Below are positions 25,701 through 42,647 of a stretch of 64,000 nucleotides of DNA, piece by piece. The stretch is from Trifolium pratense. Lineage: Eukaryota; Streptophyta; Magnoliopsida; Fabales; Fabaceae. Below the pieces are notes generated by a model, which did not search any database, had not been told where the DNA came from, and saw nothing but the letters and a program-made list of their open reading frames with translations. The stretch is from positions 13,151,501 through 13,215,500 of the forward strand of contig NC_060059.1 in the NCBI RefSeq assembly GCF_020283565.1. The letters are read 5' to 3'. Position 1 is the first letter of the stretch. Every line of letters starts with the position of its first letter. Position numbers and translations under genes: made by a program.

Positions 25701-26486
25701 ATAATAATATGAGATATACTAAAATAAATGAATATTAATTTTTTTCATCAAATAGTCTACTAGTTAAAATTCTTCTGCATATAAAATGCTGATGTCCCTA
25801 AGCTAAGCTCACGGGACGTTAAACAATGAATATTCAATTTTAGTCAATAAAAAAAATAATGTTCCATTCATATTTTTTTTTTGTCAGGATATTATTATAT
25901 GTCTTTGTTTAATAACAACAAAAAAAATGTCTCATTTCACGTCGGTAGTGACTCATTTCTTAGATAATATTAATAATAATTAGTTATTATATAGTGAAAT
26001 TAAATTTCAGTTGTTGAACTTTATTTTTGACACTACAGAACTTGAAGTGGGAGGGAGATTTCAATAAGAAAGTATCATGAAACATAGGTTACTATTTGAT
26101 CACAGATTTGGGTCATATATAAAAACTTATTTTCATTATTTTTTATATATCTGTTTTTTCTTGTACACGGTTATGATTATTCAATTAGTATTAGTATACA
26201 ATGTAATGTATTACTCGATTGGCAAGAGTCAACAAGATTCATAATGGAACATATGAGATTCAAAAAACTCAATAATATTATATAGTGATTTTATTTTTAT
26301 TTTGTATAAGAACTATATATATAGTGACTTTTAGTCAAAAGATATGTATATTTTGGTTTGATCAATCCTTTTAGGTTGGCAATTTTGTTCCATTATAATT
26401 ATTTAGTCTACAATAAAAACTGAGTATTGTCATTGTCATCTCAAAAAAGTAGAAGGATGAAGAAATTTCGTTTCTATGCAATGTGG

Positions 26487-26489
<3 letters not shown>

Positions 26490-26542
<53 letters not shown>
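26490..26542. repeat. (AT)n microsatellite
   Basis: About 26 uninterrupted AT units. Confidence 0.95.
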
Positions 26543-26545
<3 letters not shown>

Positions 26546-26919
26546 ACTTTTTTGTAAGAAAATAAAAGGTATTAGAAAGTATATTTCATTTTTGTAAATA
26601 ATACAAATTTCTTAGGATATTTTTTTGTTCTCCTAATTTTTTTGTCTACAAATATTTTAACAAATACCATTGAAATTCACATTGTTAAGTCTTACATCGG
26701 TTGTGATATGACCTGAATATATGTTTATAAAGTAGAGACAATCATCATCTTACAAGTCAGTTTTGTAAGGATAAATTATGCACAATACTTAATTTTAAGA
26801 AGGTATCAGAGTCTCCTCCATAATCAGCGCCGTCTGCTATACAGATATTTGATCAAACCATCCACAATTTATATTAACGTTTAGGGAATTTCGTTTCAAT
26901 ACAGTGTGTGTATATAAAG

Positions 26920-27915
26920 TAGAGCTGGGTATGCGGGCTAGCCCGCCCCGTTTAACCCGCCCTGCGTAAACCCGCATATTAAATGGGGCGAACAAGCCCG
27001 TCGGCAAATATAAACGAGTTATAATATTAAGTCCGAGTCCGGTCCGCATAAGCCCGCGGGTTAAACGGTTAACCCGCGGACTATTACAAAAAAAATAAAA
27101 AAATCACTTTTTTCAAAAAATAAACTAAATTAATAAAATATTTATATAATGAAAGCTTAAAAAATTATATTATTAATAATTTTATGTTATAACATATAAA
27201 TTGTAACTAACAAATAAAAATAAATAAAGTTTGTGATATCATTGAGTTTATTTATCTTCTCTTTGTAAGTAATGCAACTAAAATCAAATTCAACCGATTC
27301 TTATCGTTATTTTTGTATCGTCCATTTTAGTGACAAAAACTTTCTACATGTACCCAAAAAGCATAAAAAGATTAACAGATTCAACTTAACTAAATCACAT
27401 CAAGGTAACCAAATTATTCAAAACATAATAGCGGAAAATACCCCCAAGAAAAATAACTTCTCATTTGGACATGTATCTTTTAAATACTACCAAATGTATA
27501 TACAGTTGAGACAAAGTAAAAGATAGTGAAAAAGAACAAAAGATTATAAGTAGAAGAACATGCCTGAATCATGATGTTTTGTGTTGTTGTCTACTTGATT
27601 AAAATTGGAGTGTGTTGTTGCTTTTTATAATTAGGGTTTAGACTAAGTCTTTTTTTTTGTGGTTAAAAAAGTTGAATTTGGACATGGACCAAGTTATTTA
27701 TATCTGATAAATTTTTGTAATTAATTATATAAAAAGAAGGCGGGCCACGGGCTAACCCACAAATCCGAGGATTTAACCCGCATAACCCGCGGTTTTAACG
27801 GTCCAACCCACACGGGCAAAAATGTAAACGGGCCAAAAAAATTTGGTCTTAAGTCCGTGCGGGCTGCGGGTTAAACGGGTCGGCCCGCGGACCTTGGTCC
27901 GTATACCCGGCTCTA
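26920..27915. mobile_element. Non-autonomous hAT element, 996 bp, with GGGTTAACCCGC-type repeats
   Basis: The 8-bp duplication ATATAAAG lies at 26912-26919 and 27916-27923. The termini are TAGAGCTGGGTATGCGGGC and the inverse of CCGTATACCCGGCTCTA. Both subterminal regions are packed with GC-rich units such as AACCCGC and GCGGGTTAA, in sharp contrast to the AT-rich centre. The centre has no transposase. An 8-bp duplication and clustered subterminal repeats are typical of hAT elements. Confidence 0.85.
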
Positions 27916-27923
27916 ATATAAAG

Positions 27924-29087
27924 AACATATAATTTAATTTTTTATTAGAAACTAAAAGGTATTGGAATATATTTTTCATTTTTGTAAATAAAATTAAATT
28001 ATGTACCAAAAAAAAATAAAATAAAATTATTTGGTTCTCCTTCTAATGTTTTTTTTTTCTCCTATAAATACAATGACAAATACTAATGAAACTCACATAT
28101 ATTTTAAAGTTTTATATATTTCATACTAAACTAAAAAAAACTAAAACATCATATCTAATAATATCGATCAATGCGTCAAAAAAAAAAATATCAATCAATA
28201 TTATCTCTTTAATTAGAAGTTATAAAATAACTACAATTTGATCTTCTGCAATTGTGACGAGAGAGAACTGAAATTACTTTGATGTCAAAATTGATCTTCT
28301 AATAAGATTAGACAATCCGGTGAGTCTAATAAAAAAAAATTATGAAATTTGGTTTTGAATTTCATCTTGACAATAATACAAGAAAGAAAAAATTGTGTCG
28401 TATTGATGGGACTTTGGAACCGCAGCTAAAGGTATGGTATGCTATCAAGTTATCACGTACTCCTTTTTTTGGTATAGTACATGATTGATGATGAACAATA
28501 TTGAACCACTTATTGGCTCCAGCTTTTGTATCTATCTTCTTTTCTCTTTATGAAAATGACAATTTTGAGCTTATTTATAAATTAAACTCAATTTCATCCA
28601 ACAAATTATTAATTTATAACTTTCTAATAACGAAAGAAAGTGACCATTCCATCTTAATGCGCTGTCATGGCCACCGTCCTTTACGTTCTTTTCTTCTCTG
28701 CGTGCCCCGCGAGTACAAATTCATCATCATTAGTATTTGAAAATTTTGTTTTTTTAATTTTGGTGAGCCGACTTATATTATTGGATATAAGTTTAAGCGG
28801 ATCAGGAAAGTTCAATTGAATCGATGATTAAAATAAATTCAAACAAAAAATAACCGATTTTTATAATTCGGATTTAAAATCAAACACCAAACCAATTAAA
28901 AATTGATGTGGTTTGCTTCGGTTCTTGATTTCGGTTTTTAAGAATATCGATTAATAGATAAACCGAACCAATATAGATATATTATTAACCATATATTTAG
29001 TTCAGTCACACCATGTTAATTCAGCTTATGCATATACTGTTTCGATGTTCAAATTGAAAATAAATTCAATGTCCTATATTCTAACTT

Positions 29088-29127
<40 letters not shown>

Positions 29128-30244
29128 ATATTCAAGTGCTTTTATGCATCTCCAATATCTTCCATTTTATCTCCCATGTAAATTGTAATGCTCCAAAAGA
29201 GGAATTTAATCAAGGTTGATTGACTATTCTTTACAAATAACAAGCTTAACTGTCTTTTGAATATTTTTAGCATTTTAGTCTTTAAGGAAGACATATTTGC
29301 TTCTAATAATAATCTTTTTCTCGACAAGATCTTATAACTTGTACCCGAATTCTTCTTTTCCATAACCCAAGAAAATGCATTAGGAAAATGCAGATTGGAT
29401 ACTAAGGTACTTGTATGTGCACTTATACCAACTTATTTATGCAGATAATTGCTCAGGCCCTTACTTTGTACCCATAATGCAAGTTTTATCTATTGTGGTT
29501 TGTAGATATTTTTTACGGTTGTCCAATATATACAAGTCCAATTGTCAACATACCATTAATATATATGTGGAAACTAATTTTACAATTACTATGAATAAAA
29601 ATAGAATAAATATATACAACATAAAACAAGCAATTTGCCCGAATAAATAAAACATAAAACAAGCATTATACAAGCAATAAACTTCAAAATAGTCCACAAA
29701 ATTCAATAAAATCCAACATTATTATATTATACATGTAATAAAATCTAAAAAAAGTTCTTTTGAATAAACTGAATTGATGGGTCGCCCCACATCGCTAATT
29801 AGAACCCTTTTTCTTTTGCAAATTAAGCGGGAGTGAAAATTTGTAGAGTTCAAAATTTCAACTCACTTCATCTTTAAAAATGTTAAATGAGTTGAGTTGA
29901 CCCGTAAGACTAGCTAACTATTTTCACCCTGATTGAACTATATATGCTCAAAGCATTACTCCATCTTATAATAGACAACTAAATTTGATATCTTAAATTT
30001 TTATCAAACATTGCGTAAAAAAAAAAAATCTAATCAAACATTGTCTCAACAACCATGATTACACCTTTTTGCTCATACTACTAGTATATAATTTATGCAT
30101 GTGCACATATATTTTGCATTATTCTAGTTCCCCACAATTCCAATGGGTTCCTGTTTATTTTGGTGATTTTTTGGAGTAAGAATATTTTTGAAAGTGTATG
30201 AATATGTTTTATTGTAATAATTTTGAATATCCTTGTTTAATAAA
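27924..30244. other. Intergenic AT-rich DNA
   Basis: No gene or RNA is recognised. It includes a (TA)n run at 29096-29122 and short open frames without domain signatures. Confidence 0.4.
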
Positions 30245-30408
30245 TTTTGCTTAAAAAAATAAGTACTTTTTTTAGTACATAGACAAAATAATAAAGTCAT
30301 CATATACTCACACACATAAGTGAGGGAGCTGAAGTTCGAACTCCAGTCATAGCGTTCGGCCTAACAATTTCGGCATATATTTACCACTTGAGCTACAACT
30401 TGTGACAA
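30245..30408 (-). mobile_element. SINE-like element, minus strand
   Basis: Read on the minus strand, TAGCTCAAGTGGTAAA (A-box-like) is followed by GGAGTTCGAACTTC (B-box-like) at a tRNA-like distance, then a T-rich 3' part. This is the arrangement of a tRNA-derived SINE. The end points are approximate. Confidence 0.6.
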
Positions 30409-34589
<4,181 letters not shown>

Positions 34590-34667
34590 CCTAGATAGTT
34601 CTCCTACTATCCATCTTAACCCTAATCCACATCACCCACTTACATCCAATTAAATCACACAATAATG

Positions 34668-34930
34668 CCACATCACTTCCTTATATTATATCATTTTCAT
34701 CTCTATTTTTTTTTGTTTCCACATCACTTCCTTATATTATATCATTCTCATCTCTATTTTTTTTTTATATTATATCAATCTCATAATAAATAATAAAGAA
34801 TTATGTTTCTCCAATTATCCAAAAATTGATGTCACAAGATGTTACAATTTTCTACATTATTATTGAATTATACCTCTCCAATTATCCAAAAATTGATGTC
34901 ACAAGATGTTACACTTTTCTACATTATTAT
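34668..34930. repeat. Two adjacent local tandem duplications
   Basis: CCACATCACTTCCTTATATT-type copies start at 34668 and 34719 (about 47 bp each). TCTCCAATTATCCAAAAATT-type copies start at 34808 and 34875 (about 56 bp each, period 67). Copies within each pair are nearly identical. Confidence 0.85.
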
Positions 34931-35330
34931 AACATTTCTTAGTGACAATGAAGATGAACATAGTTGGATTCTCTTTCAACATTTATCCCATTTAAATGTC
35001 AATCGTTTTCATAGAAACAACAAAGAGTTTATAATTTAGTCACACAAAAAAATACGAAGAGTGTATACATTATTGACTTAATTACATTATAATTTTAGAG
35101 AAGAGTGAAGGTTATGCAAAAAGTTAGGTTATGGGATTGAAATATATAATAACCATTATCATTATCATATTTCATTCAATTTTAGTGTGTCGCCTATGCG
35201 TTGCACTATTGCATTGGCTGGCGCACCCCACAAAAAAAAAAAATTCATTCAATTTTGATGGTCCGTACTCATTCTCTATACATATAGGTATATATATTGG
35301 TTGGAGGAAGTGATAAGTACATCACTTTTA

Positions 35331-35332
<2 letters not shown>

Positions 35333-35373
<41 letters not shown>

Positions 35374-35374
35374 T
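35333..35374. repeat. (ATT)n microsatellite
   Basis: About 14 ATT units. Confidence 0.95.
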
Positions 35375-35670
35375 TCATTTTATAATACTTATTGTTACAA
35401 TTTATACGAATAATTTTTCAACATTATAATATAAAATACCACATAACACCTGTGCATATATATATATATTAAATCTTGTAAAAAAAAACTCTAATATATA
35501 TACCTATATATAAAGAGGATACAAAAAATTTAGTGTCGACTTTTCATAATACCAACAATACCCTTGATTTTTTTTAGTAGCAACTATAACATTTTTTATT
35601 AATAAATTCACCATAACATAAGTCACATTTTTTTTTTAACAACAAATTTTTTTTATTAACAAACTCGGTA

Positions 35671-35903
35671 CTCCATCCGTCCCAATTTGATTGACACAGT
35701 TGACTGTTGTGCACTATTCATACATGTTGATTTGACCTTAGTTTTCTACTAATAAACAAAAATAAATATTAGCATATAAGATGTTGGTAAATATTAAATT
35801 TTTATAATTTTTACTATTATACAATTAAAAATATTAATCATCAAAGTTATGCATCGGCATGCTGAAACAGTCAATTGTGTCAACCAAATTGGGACGGAGG
35901 GAG
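35671..35903. mobile_element. Stowaway-type MITE
   Basis: The element starts CTCCATCCGTCCCAATTTGA and ends with the inverse CCAAATTGGGACGGAGGGAG, flanked by TA on each side. CTCCCTCCGTCCC termini and a TA duplication are diagnostic of Stowaway (Tc1/mariner) MITEs. Length 233 bp. Confidence 0.88.
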
Positions 35904-37555
35904 TATAACATAAGACATGTCTTTTTTTTTTTTAACATAAGTTAGACACGGGCAGTCGTGGAACGCGCCTGACAAAGTTAGTTATAATATAATTATTTTT
36001 TTTTCCTTTTGTAGTAGTTATAATATAAAAATAAAAATTCATTTAGTTACTAATAAGTTGACTCATACCTCATACTCAAAAAAAAAAAATTGACTCATAC
36101 CTCATAAATGCTTGAGTTCAACTTCATTGTATGTACAAGTGTAAAAAGTTAAAAACTTAATTAGTGGACAATCTGCAGTTAAATCTATGGTAACTTTGAT
36201 CCGCGATAGAAAATCAACTCACATGTTTCGTTGATATTGCTCAATTGATAACTATTAAAGATATTATTAAAGCGGACAATATTTAAACCCAAATTTTTTA
36301 CTTCTACACATTTATACTGTGTGAGTCAGCAACTAAACTATTGTAAAACAAAAAAAAACTCAAATAAAAAAAATTCTATCAAAAAAAGTTTCAACAAAAT
36401 AAAAAAGTTTTAGTGATATGTACATGCGGCCGAACGAAATTGCGACGTGGAGTCCATGATGGCAATGCATGTTCTTCATCACTTCACTTAAATCGAGATA
36501 AAAAGTAGAAGTTTGAAAGACTATCCCTAATTTTAAGTTGTGTTACTTGAACATCAAAATACTACGGTAATAAAATAGGTGACATCATATATATTTATCG
36601 TTATTTCTCTCCTATTTTTTATCTTTTATAGTTTACACACATTTTAAAAATATACACAAATAAATAACACATGACAATCATTTTTTATGGTACAACATAA
36701 TTTCTCCTCATTTTTTTGCCTATATATGTTGATGAAATTTCCTGGAAACGTTTTTGAGCTTGTTGTTTCTATCTGTCTAAGATTCTATTTAGCTTAGTCC
36801 AGAATATTGTACGTCCGTTCCACGAATACGCTTTGGCCCATAAGCTATGGATCTGACTCTTACTGTAAAAAGTAGGGACAAACAACACAATTCATTCGTC
36901 ATGTCCTATTACTATTAGTTAATTTATTAGGACATGATATTTTATTTTTACTTCACTCGGCAATATATATGTTGTTTTATTTTTTTATCGATAAAATATA
37001 TATGCTGTTTTATTGAGTTTATCACTTTTTTCTTTGTGAAGTTAGTCTTGGCACAATGAGATAATTATTAGATTTCTCTTATGATCTAATAGCAATATTA
37101 GAACCGATGTGATACCAAATTTTCCTTTGTGTAGTTGTTTTTAGTCCAACTGTGATGATTTATTGGATTTTTTCCATGACCCAACACAATTTAGGTATAA
37201 AATATCACACTAAAATTTGTTTGAGTACAAAAACAATGCACCCTTTCTCAACCTACTGTGAACCATTTTACACGTCTCAAATAAAAAAAGTGAAAGCAAT
37301 TTTTGTATTCGATTTCATTTGAGGTGTTTTGGATAAAAGAATAAAGGTTGTGAAATTTCTACCATGTATCATTAAGGAAACTTTTCTTACAATTAATTAA
37401 TAGAAGACTTCTGAATAAAACTTTGGAAATTTACAAGGACTTTTTTTTTTACCAAATGATTTTTTTAAAAGAAAAAATAAAACGCAGTGGTCGCGCGTTA
37501 TATTTTTATTGTTTTTCCAAATTGCTCAAAAGATTGGGACCTTTTCTATTCGATG
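35904..37555. other. Intergenic AT-rich DNA
   Basis: No gene, RNA or clear repeat is visible. Confidence 0.4.
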
Positions 37556-37801
37556 TTTTCTCTCCCCACCCCCTGTGAATCTTTTATACCCCCAATATTC
37601 CTATTTTGCCCTTGCAGAAAAATTCGGTTCGCAGAAACCGAATTTTTACTAGTGCAAATTCAGAGTAAAATTCGGTTTTTAGAAACCGAAATTTGTTTTC
37701 AAGGCAAAAAAACTTCGGTTTCTGCGAACCGAAGTTTTTTTCAAGGGCAAAATTGGAAATTCAGGGGGATAAAAGATTCACGGGAGGTGGGGAGAGAAAA
37801 A
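37556..37801. mobile_element. Short foldback relative of the 7943-8854 element
   Basis: The ends TTTTCTCTCCCCACCCCC and the inverse of GGAGGTGGGGAGAGAAAA match the CTCTCCCGACCCCC termini of the first element. It carries three palindromes of the same design (TTCGGTTCGCAGAAACCGAA at 37622, a TTTTTAG-centred one at 37671 and TTCGGTTTCTGCGAACCGAA at 37716) and the shared GGGCAAAATTGGAAATTCA segment. It has no coding capacity and no clear target duplication. Confidence 0.7.
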
Positions 37802-39079
37802 GTTTCCTTTGCTTTATGATCCATAGACTTTACAATTTCTTTGGGCCACGTATCCTCAGTCTTGTTCATTATCTTTGGGCCGCAACTCGATTAAAACCCT
37901 CAAAAGATTTGTTTAATACCCCCATACCTAGTTTTCCACCACCGCAACTTCAGAAAGAAAAGAAAGAAAGAAAAAGACATTTAAACCGGTTTCAATTTTA
38001 ACTATTTTCATTTACATGTGTTCAAGATCTTTTATAAAAAATTTAAACATGAATTGACAAGTACGATGTATCATAATATTACAATGTTGCAAAATTGTTA
38101 TATGACCAAGGCCTGAAAAAAATATATATATGTACATGTATGTATGCTAGACAACCTGCATCCAAAGAGGTCCTGAAAGTACTCTAGGAATACGATATCC
38201 ACATAATTTTGACTCTTATTGCTAAATATGGTGCAGTCAACCAAATGTCATATACGAGAACCTTTGGTCCTCTCAAAACTCACGTTCAATATCTTTTAAA
38301 TTTACCCTCAAGAACTTAATCACTATGTTAGCAACTTAATTTGTCTCGGTGCATCGCTCCATAGTTAAGCAACTTGCAACAACAAGCATGTACAAAAGAC
38401 ATGGCATATCATCTAAGGTAATATTCATCATCTCATCAATTGGAAGATGAAAGTGCAGATTTTAAAGATGGAGTGGATGAGATAGAGAATGGAGTGTAAA
38501 AAGTTCAGGGGTTCGATTCTCACCCACAGCAAAATCTAACAATTATTAACTACTAACATTTGTTGTTTCAAAAAAATAAATAGAGGGATTAACACTTAAT
38601 TGTCAAGTTTAAGAAGAAATGTGAGAGCAAATTCGTTTGATGAAAATCAATGAAAGAAGTAGGGTTTGAAATGTGAAGAACACCAACTTTGCCTTTAACA
38701 TCTGAACTGAAACATAATGAAAGGGAGGTTTTGTTCTGGATTAATATTAACTTTCAATTTAAAACGTAGCTTCCAAAATGAATTTAAGGGCAAAAATGAA
38801 TTTTCAAGGGCTATAAGTGTTAAGACCTATTAAGTGTGTGTTAAATTCCACATTGGTTGAAAAAATTAAGATCGAATACTTTATAAGTGAGATTACCTAT
38901 TAATCTAATGCCTTAAAATTTTAAATGAAAGTGTGGTGTCATAATCACTTTTGTGATTATATTCAATGTTCAGCGTACCGATTCAACCTAGTGAGACTCC
39001 CCTCATGGGCCAACAATAAGTCCTAAATCTGTGACTATATGTTTGTGGGGTCCAACTTCTTTAACCATCTAAACCAATA
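37802..39079. other. Intergenic DNA with a possible SINE fragment
   Basis: At about 38460-38575 a B-box-like GGGGTTCGATTCTC is followed by an AT-rich tail, suggesting a SINE. At 38820-39030 a TTAAATTCCACATTGGTTG-type dispersed repeat fragment occurs. No gene is seen. Confidence 0.4.
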
Positions 39080-39089
39080 CTTGTTGGTA

Positions 39090-39560
39090 CTCTCTAAGGT
39101 GGTTTGACTTAGTGACGGTATCGCTAGAATTGCTCCCTTCTTTGTTTCCGAGTTTCCTTGCTCCACATAGGAAAGGTAAACAAAAATCAAAGGGTGTGTT
39201 ATTGGTTTGACATGTGTGGGTGCTTTGGTGTATGCACAATGAACATATCTTTCAGGATAAAAGAATTGAACTATTGAATTTTTTTTTGAAAGAATCCAAC
39301 TAGTTTCGTGGAAGTGGATGATGTCCCAAAAGAAGGTTAGCTAGTTCGACATGCTTATTTTATGAATGATGTGCTAATCCAATTGGCTGTATAGTTCGAT
39401 AGTTGAATGTTGTTCCGGGGATTTTGATTGGGAGAAGTATTTCATGTACTTATTCTACAAGTGTGGGTAAAGTATCTCTTGTACTTTTTCTATTTGTCCC
39501 TTTTATACTTTTTCTATTTATATAAATTTTTCTCTTTGCTGTTAAAAAAAAAAAAAAAAA
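39090..39560 (+). mobile_element. 5'-truncated LINE insertion with poly(A) tail and 10-bp target duplication
   Basis: CTTGTTGGTA occurs at 39080-39089 and again at 39561-39570, immediately after a run of 17 A (39544-39560). The 471-bp insert ends in UTR-like sequence. Its middle (around 39210) reads VWVLW in one frame, with later frameshifts, resembling the decayed end of a plant LINE ORF2. A poly(A) tail with a flanking direct repeat is the signature of target-primed LINE insertion. Confidence 0.7.
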
Positions 39561-40254
39561 CTTGTTGGTAATTATGAAGAACTTTACTTTTATAAAAGAA
39601 AGAAAAAGAGTACGAACAAATATTTTTATATTTATAATAATGTTGAGAATCTAAGCATCAATTTGGGTTTAGTTAATACAAAAGTTAGAGAGAGTTGAGT
39701 TCAAAACAAAGAATTTAGACCTGACGAATTCGAATTTATACAAGAATGCTAATGCACCAAAAGATTATATTGTCAAACCATAGTATATTTAATTTTAATC
39801 AAAAAGAGCTAGGATAAAACATTTTGGTATGTAAAGACTTCTTTTCAGGTACATTTAGGTCTGGTCTGTCCCAAAATATGAAAACACACGAATGTGCTCC
39901 ACTTATTTAATTATTTTTTAGTGTAAAACAATGTGCTCCACTTATGTGGATAGTACGAATAATTGGATTATATTTAATTTTTATTCTCCATTTGTTATAT
40001 AATATGGTATTATGGATATAAGTGGAATGCTAGTAGGGTCCAATCGTGCCTTACAAAGATCCCTTTGACTTTAAAACTGAAATTTAATTTAAGTGAGGTC
40101 TTAATCTTGGTTCTCAACAAATTTTTGGATACTATATATCTTCAAGTAAATATGTGCATACGGGTTGGGGAACACTCTATTATTAAGTTAATTTCAATGT
40201 GATATGTAATTGTAGTGTATTTTTTAAAATAGGTGTTAGTAGTGGCAGCGCTTG

Positions 40255-40510
40255 ATTGATTTTATTGAAGAGGCCAATGCACGAATGTGTGTTCTCAGAG
40301 AATATATTGATCATGGTCAATGCTAATGCTAGTCCAATGTTGAAAATTAAAATTTATAGAGCTAAATCTCGCCAATTACTTCAAAATAGGATTCCACATA
40401 TCTCATCAAAATCTCTTTCGGCGAAGAGTGATTATGGATATTAATAATACCTTATGTGTGTTATGTGAGAACTCAGTTGAGTTAATGGATCACCTATTCT
40501 TAGAATAGGT
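40255..40510 (+). pseudogene. Decayed LINE fragment with zf-RVT motif
   Basis: In one forward frame a segment near 40400-40500 reads NLFRRRVIMD followed by CVLCENSVELMDHLFLE. This fits the zinc-binding zf-RVT region (C-x2-C then DHLF) found after the reverse transcriptase of plant LINEs. Stops on both sides show it is broken, and the rest of the element was not found. Confidence 0.55.
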
Positions 40511-41013
40511 GGTGTTTCTCATCTGCATTATACCAATGATACTTTATGTATAGGTGAAATTTCTATCGAAAATCTTTGGACTTTGAAGGCTATTTGGAGA
40601 AGCTTTAAGACGGTGTATGGGTGTTGTATTGTAGGTCAACTTTTGAAAAAGATGTTTAATATGTATTAATGTGATTTCATTGTTTATGCAAATGACTAAC
40701 TTGTACGTTTCAAGGAAAATACGATTCCTTTCAAGTAGCTTGGTTTTTGTTAGAGGTGAACCATATGTGTCTTTCGACATGGGATATATCTAATGCTAGA
40801 TCAAATTCATTAGTTTGGATAGGCGAATGGTGTTGATCAACGCAATATTGAATTCTTATCCTATTTTATACCTTTCTTTTTGGAAGTTGTTTGTTCAAAG
40901 TGCGAAAGAAAGTGGTGCAAATTCAGATGTAGCTATTATAGGAAGGAGTGGTAGGAAAAAAAATAGTTGGATAAAGTGAAAAGAGGTGTGTCAGTCTAGG
41001 AATAATGTTGGTT

Positions 41014-41219
41014 TATGGAGTTAGAGATATGAGAGCGGTCATCTTTAGTTTGTTGGCTAAGTGAAGATGGAGTTACTTTAGGGAGATAAGCCATTGCTGA
41101 AGGAAATTATTTAGCCCTCTAGGGTTGAAATTGAAGATGACCGCAAACTAGCTAAAGTAACTCCATCTTCACTTAGCCAGCAGACTAAAGATGACCGCTC
41201 TCACATCTCTAACTCCATT
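41014..41219. repeat. Near-perfect inverted repeat (67-bp arms)
   Basis: The left arm 41014-41080 (TATGGAGTTAGAGATATGAG...) and the inverse of 41153-41219 differ at only a few positions. The spacer is about 72 bp. A transcript through it would fold into a long stem. Confidence 0.85.
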
Positions 41220-42647
41220 AAAATAAAACTAGTTGATGTATTCGGTATATGTTATATCATTTTCTATCGATATAATTGTTGGGATATGTGATGGTCTTAG
41301 TGGGGTTTGAGTTTGCTTTTCTGTCTTCTTTTCTTCATTTTCTTCTCATTCTCCTTTTTCGACTGTCTAATGTTTCGACAATTGATGTCTCTTAACTTAA
41401 TTATTTCTAAGATGCCTTAACAGTTTTCTATTTACGACTTCATTATATTAGTCATTCTCAAACAAAACAAAAAAAATTGAGTTTTCTATTTACGACTTCA
41501 TTATATTAGCCATTATATTAGATATAAGTTTGTTAATTATTTTTTTTAACAACAAAGAAGCATTTTATTAATATAATATAAACTTTGTCAAAAAGAAAAT
41601 TAATATAATATAATATAAACAAATTACAAGTAGTTTTAAATCCACCGAAGCTCAAGTAGTACTCTACCCACCAAAACCAGTTAGAACACCGCAAACAAAA
41701 GAAACCTCAACCTTTAGAAGTATCTTTTTTTTAAGAGAAAGTTCAGAATACAAAGGGGGTAAAAGAAATACATCCCGCAAACATCAAACAAACTCTATAA
41801 AACACACACAGCTATACAAGAAGGCACACCAAAAGATAAACACATGAAACCCACCACCACAAGAAGATCCAAGGACCCATATGAGGGAGAGGCAATGATC
41901 AGCCACCAAGAAGTACAGACACATGAGGCCTCTAATCAACCAAACCTCACGAAGGCCTAACTCAACACCCCGACAGTGTTTCAGCGTGTATATCCATAAA
42001 AGTATCTTAGAATAAAATTCATTGAGTATGTGATGATCCACTCATAAAAAGACATCGAGGTCAGGAATTTTTTAGCCGAGAGCCACTGCTTCGATAACTT
42101 TTTATCGAATCCAAAATCGATATTGATTCAATAGTAGAAACCTCATCATTGCTTGCCTTTTAAATCGCCCATAAAGTCGAATGCAGACTCTTTGATTCAT
42201 CTCGCATTAATAGTTTGTTAATAGCTAGTTACGTTAGTCATATTAGTTATCATTCTTTATCTTCTTTATTTTCATATAGACTGGTGTATAAATAAGATCC
42301 TTTATATTCATCGTTATTTAATCAATGATATTATCAATAATATTTATTTACTACTTTTATATATTTTCTTTTCACCTATAAGTTCTATCAAGAATGACAA
42401 TACTTTTTTTTTGGATAAAAAAAATGACAATAATTTTAAAAGAGCTTAAAAGTACAATATTTACAAGTGATGTGACATTTGTATCGTGTTTCACAAAACA
42501 TTAGTACATGATTCAATTACACATGTAGTAAAATCAGACAATCTATTTAAAGCAAGTATGTCCACAAGATGAAAAAAACAAGAAACAAGGGTTTCATTCA
42601 GAAAACAAGTACAACTACAACACTATGTAATAATAGTAGCTAGAAAA
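41220..42647. promoter_or_regulatory. 5' flank of NF-YB
   Basis: A TATAAATA box-like sequence at 42287-42294 lies 350 bp before the start codon, but the leader length is unknown. At 41700-42040 a CA-rich stretch carries a minus-strand 85-codon frame without recognisable domain and looks like a repeat fragment. Confidence 0.4.

Noticed and set aside
41784..42041. 85-codon minus-strand frame
   Set aside because: Hydrophobic, Cys-rich reading of a CA-rich repeat-like stretch; no domain or start context.
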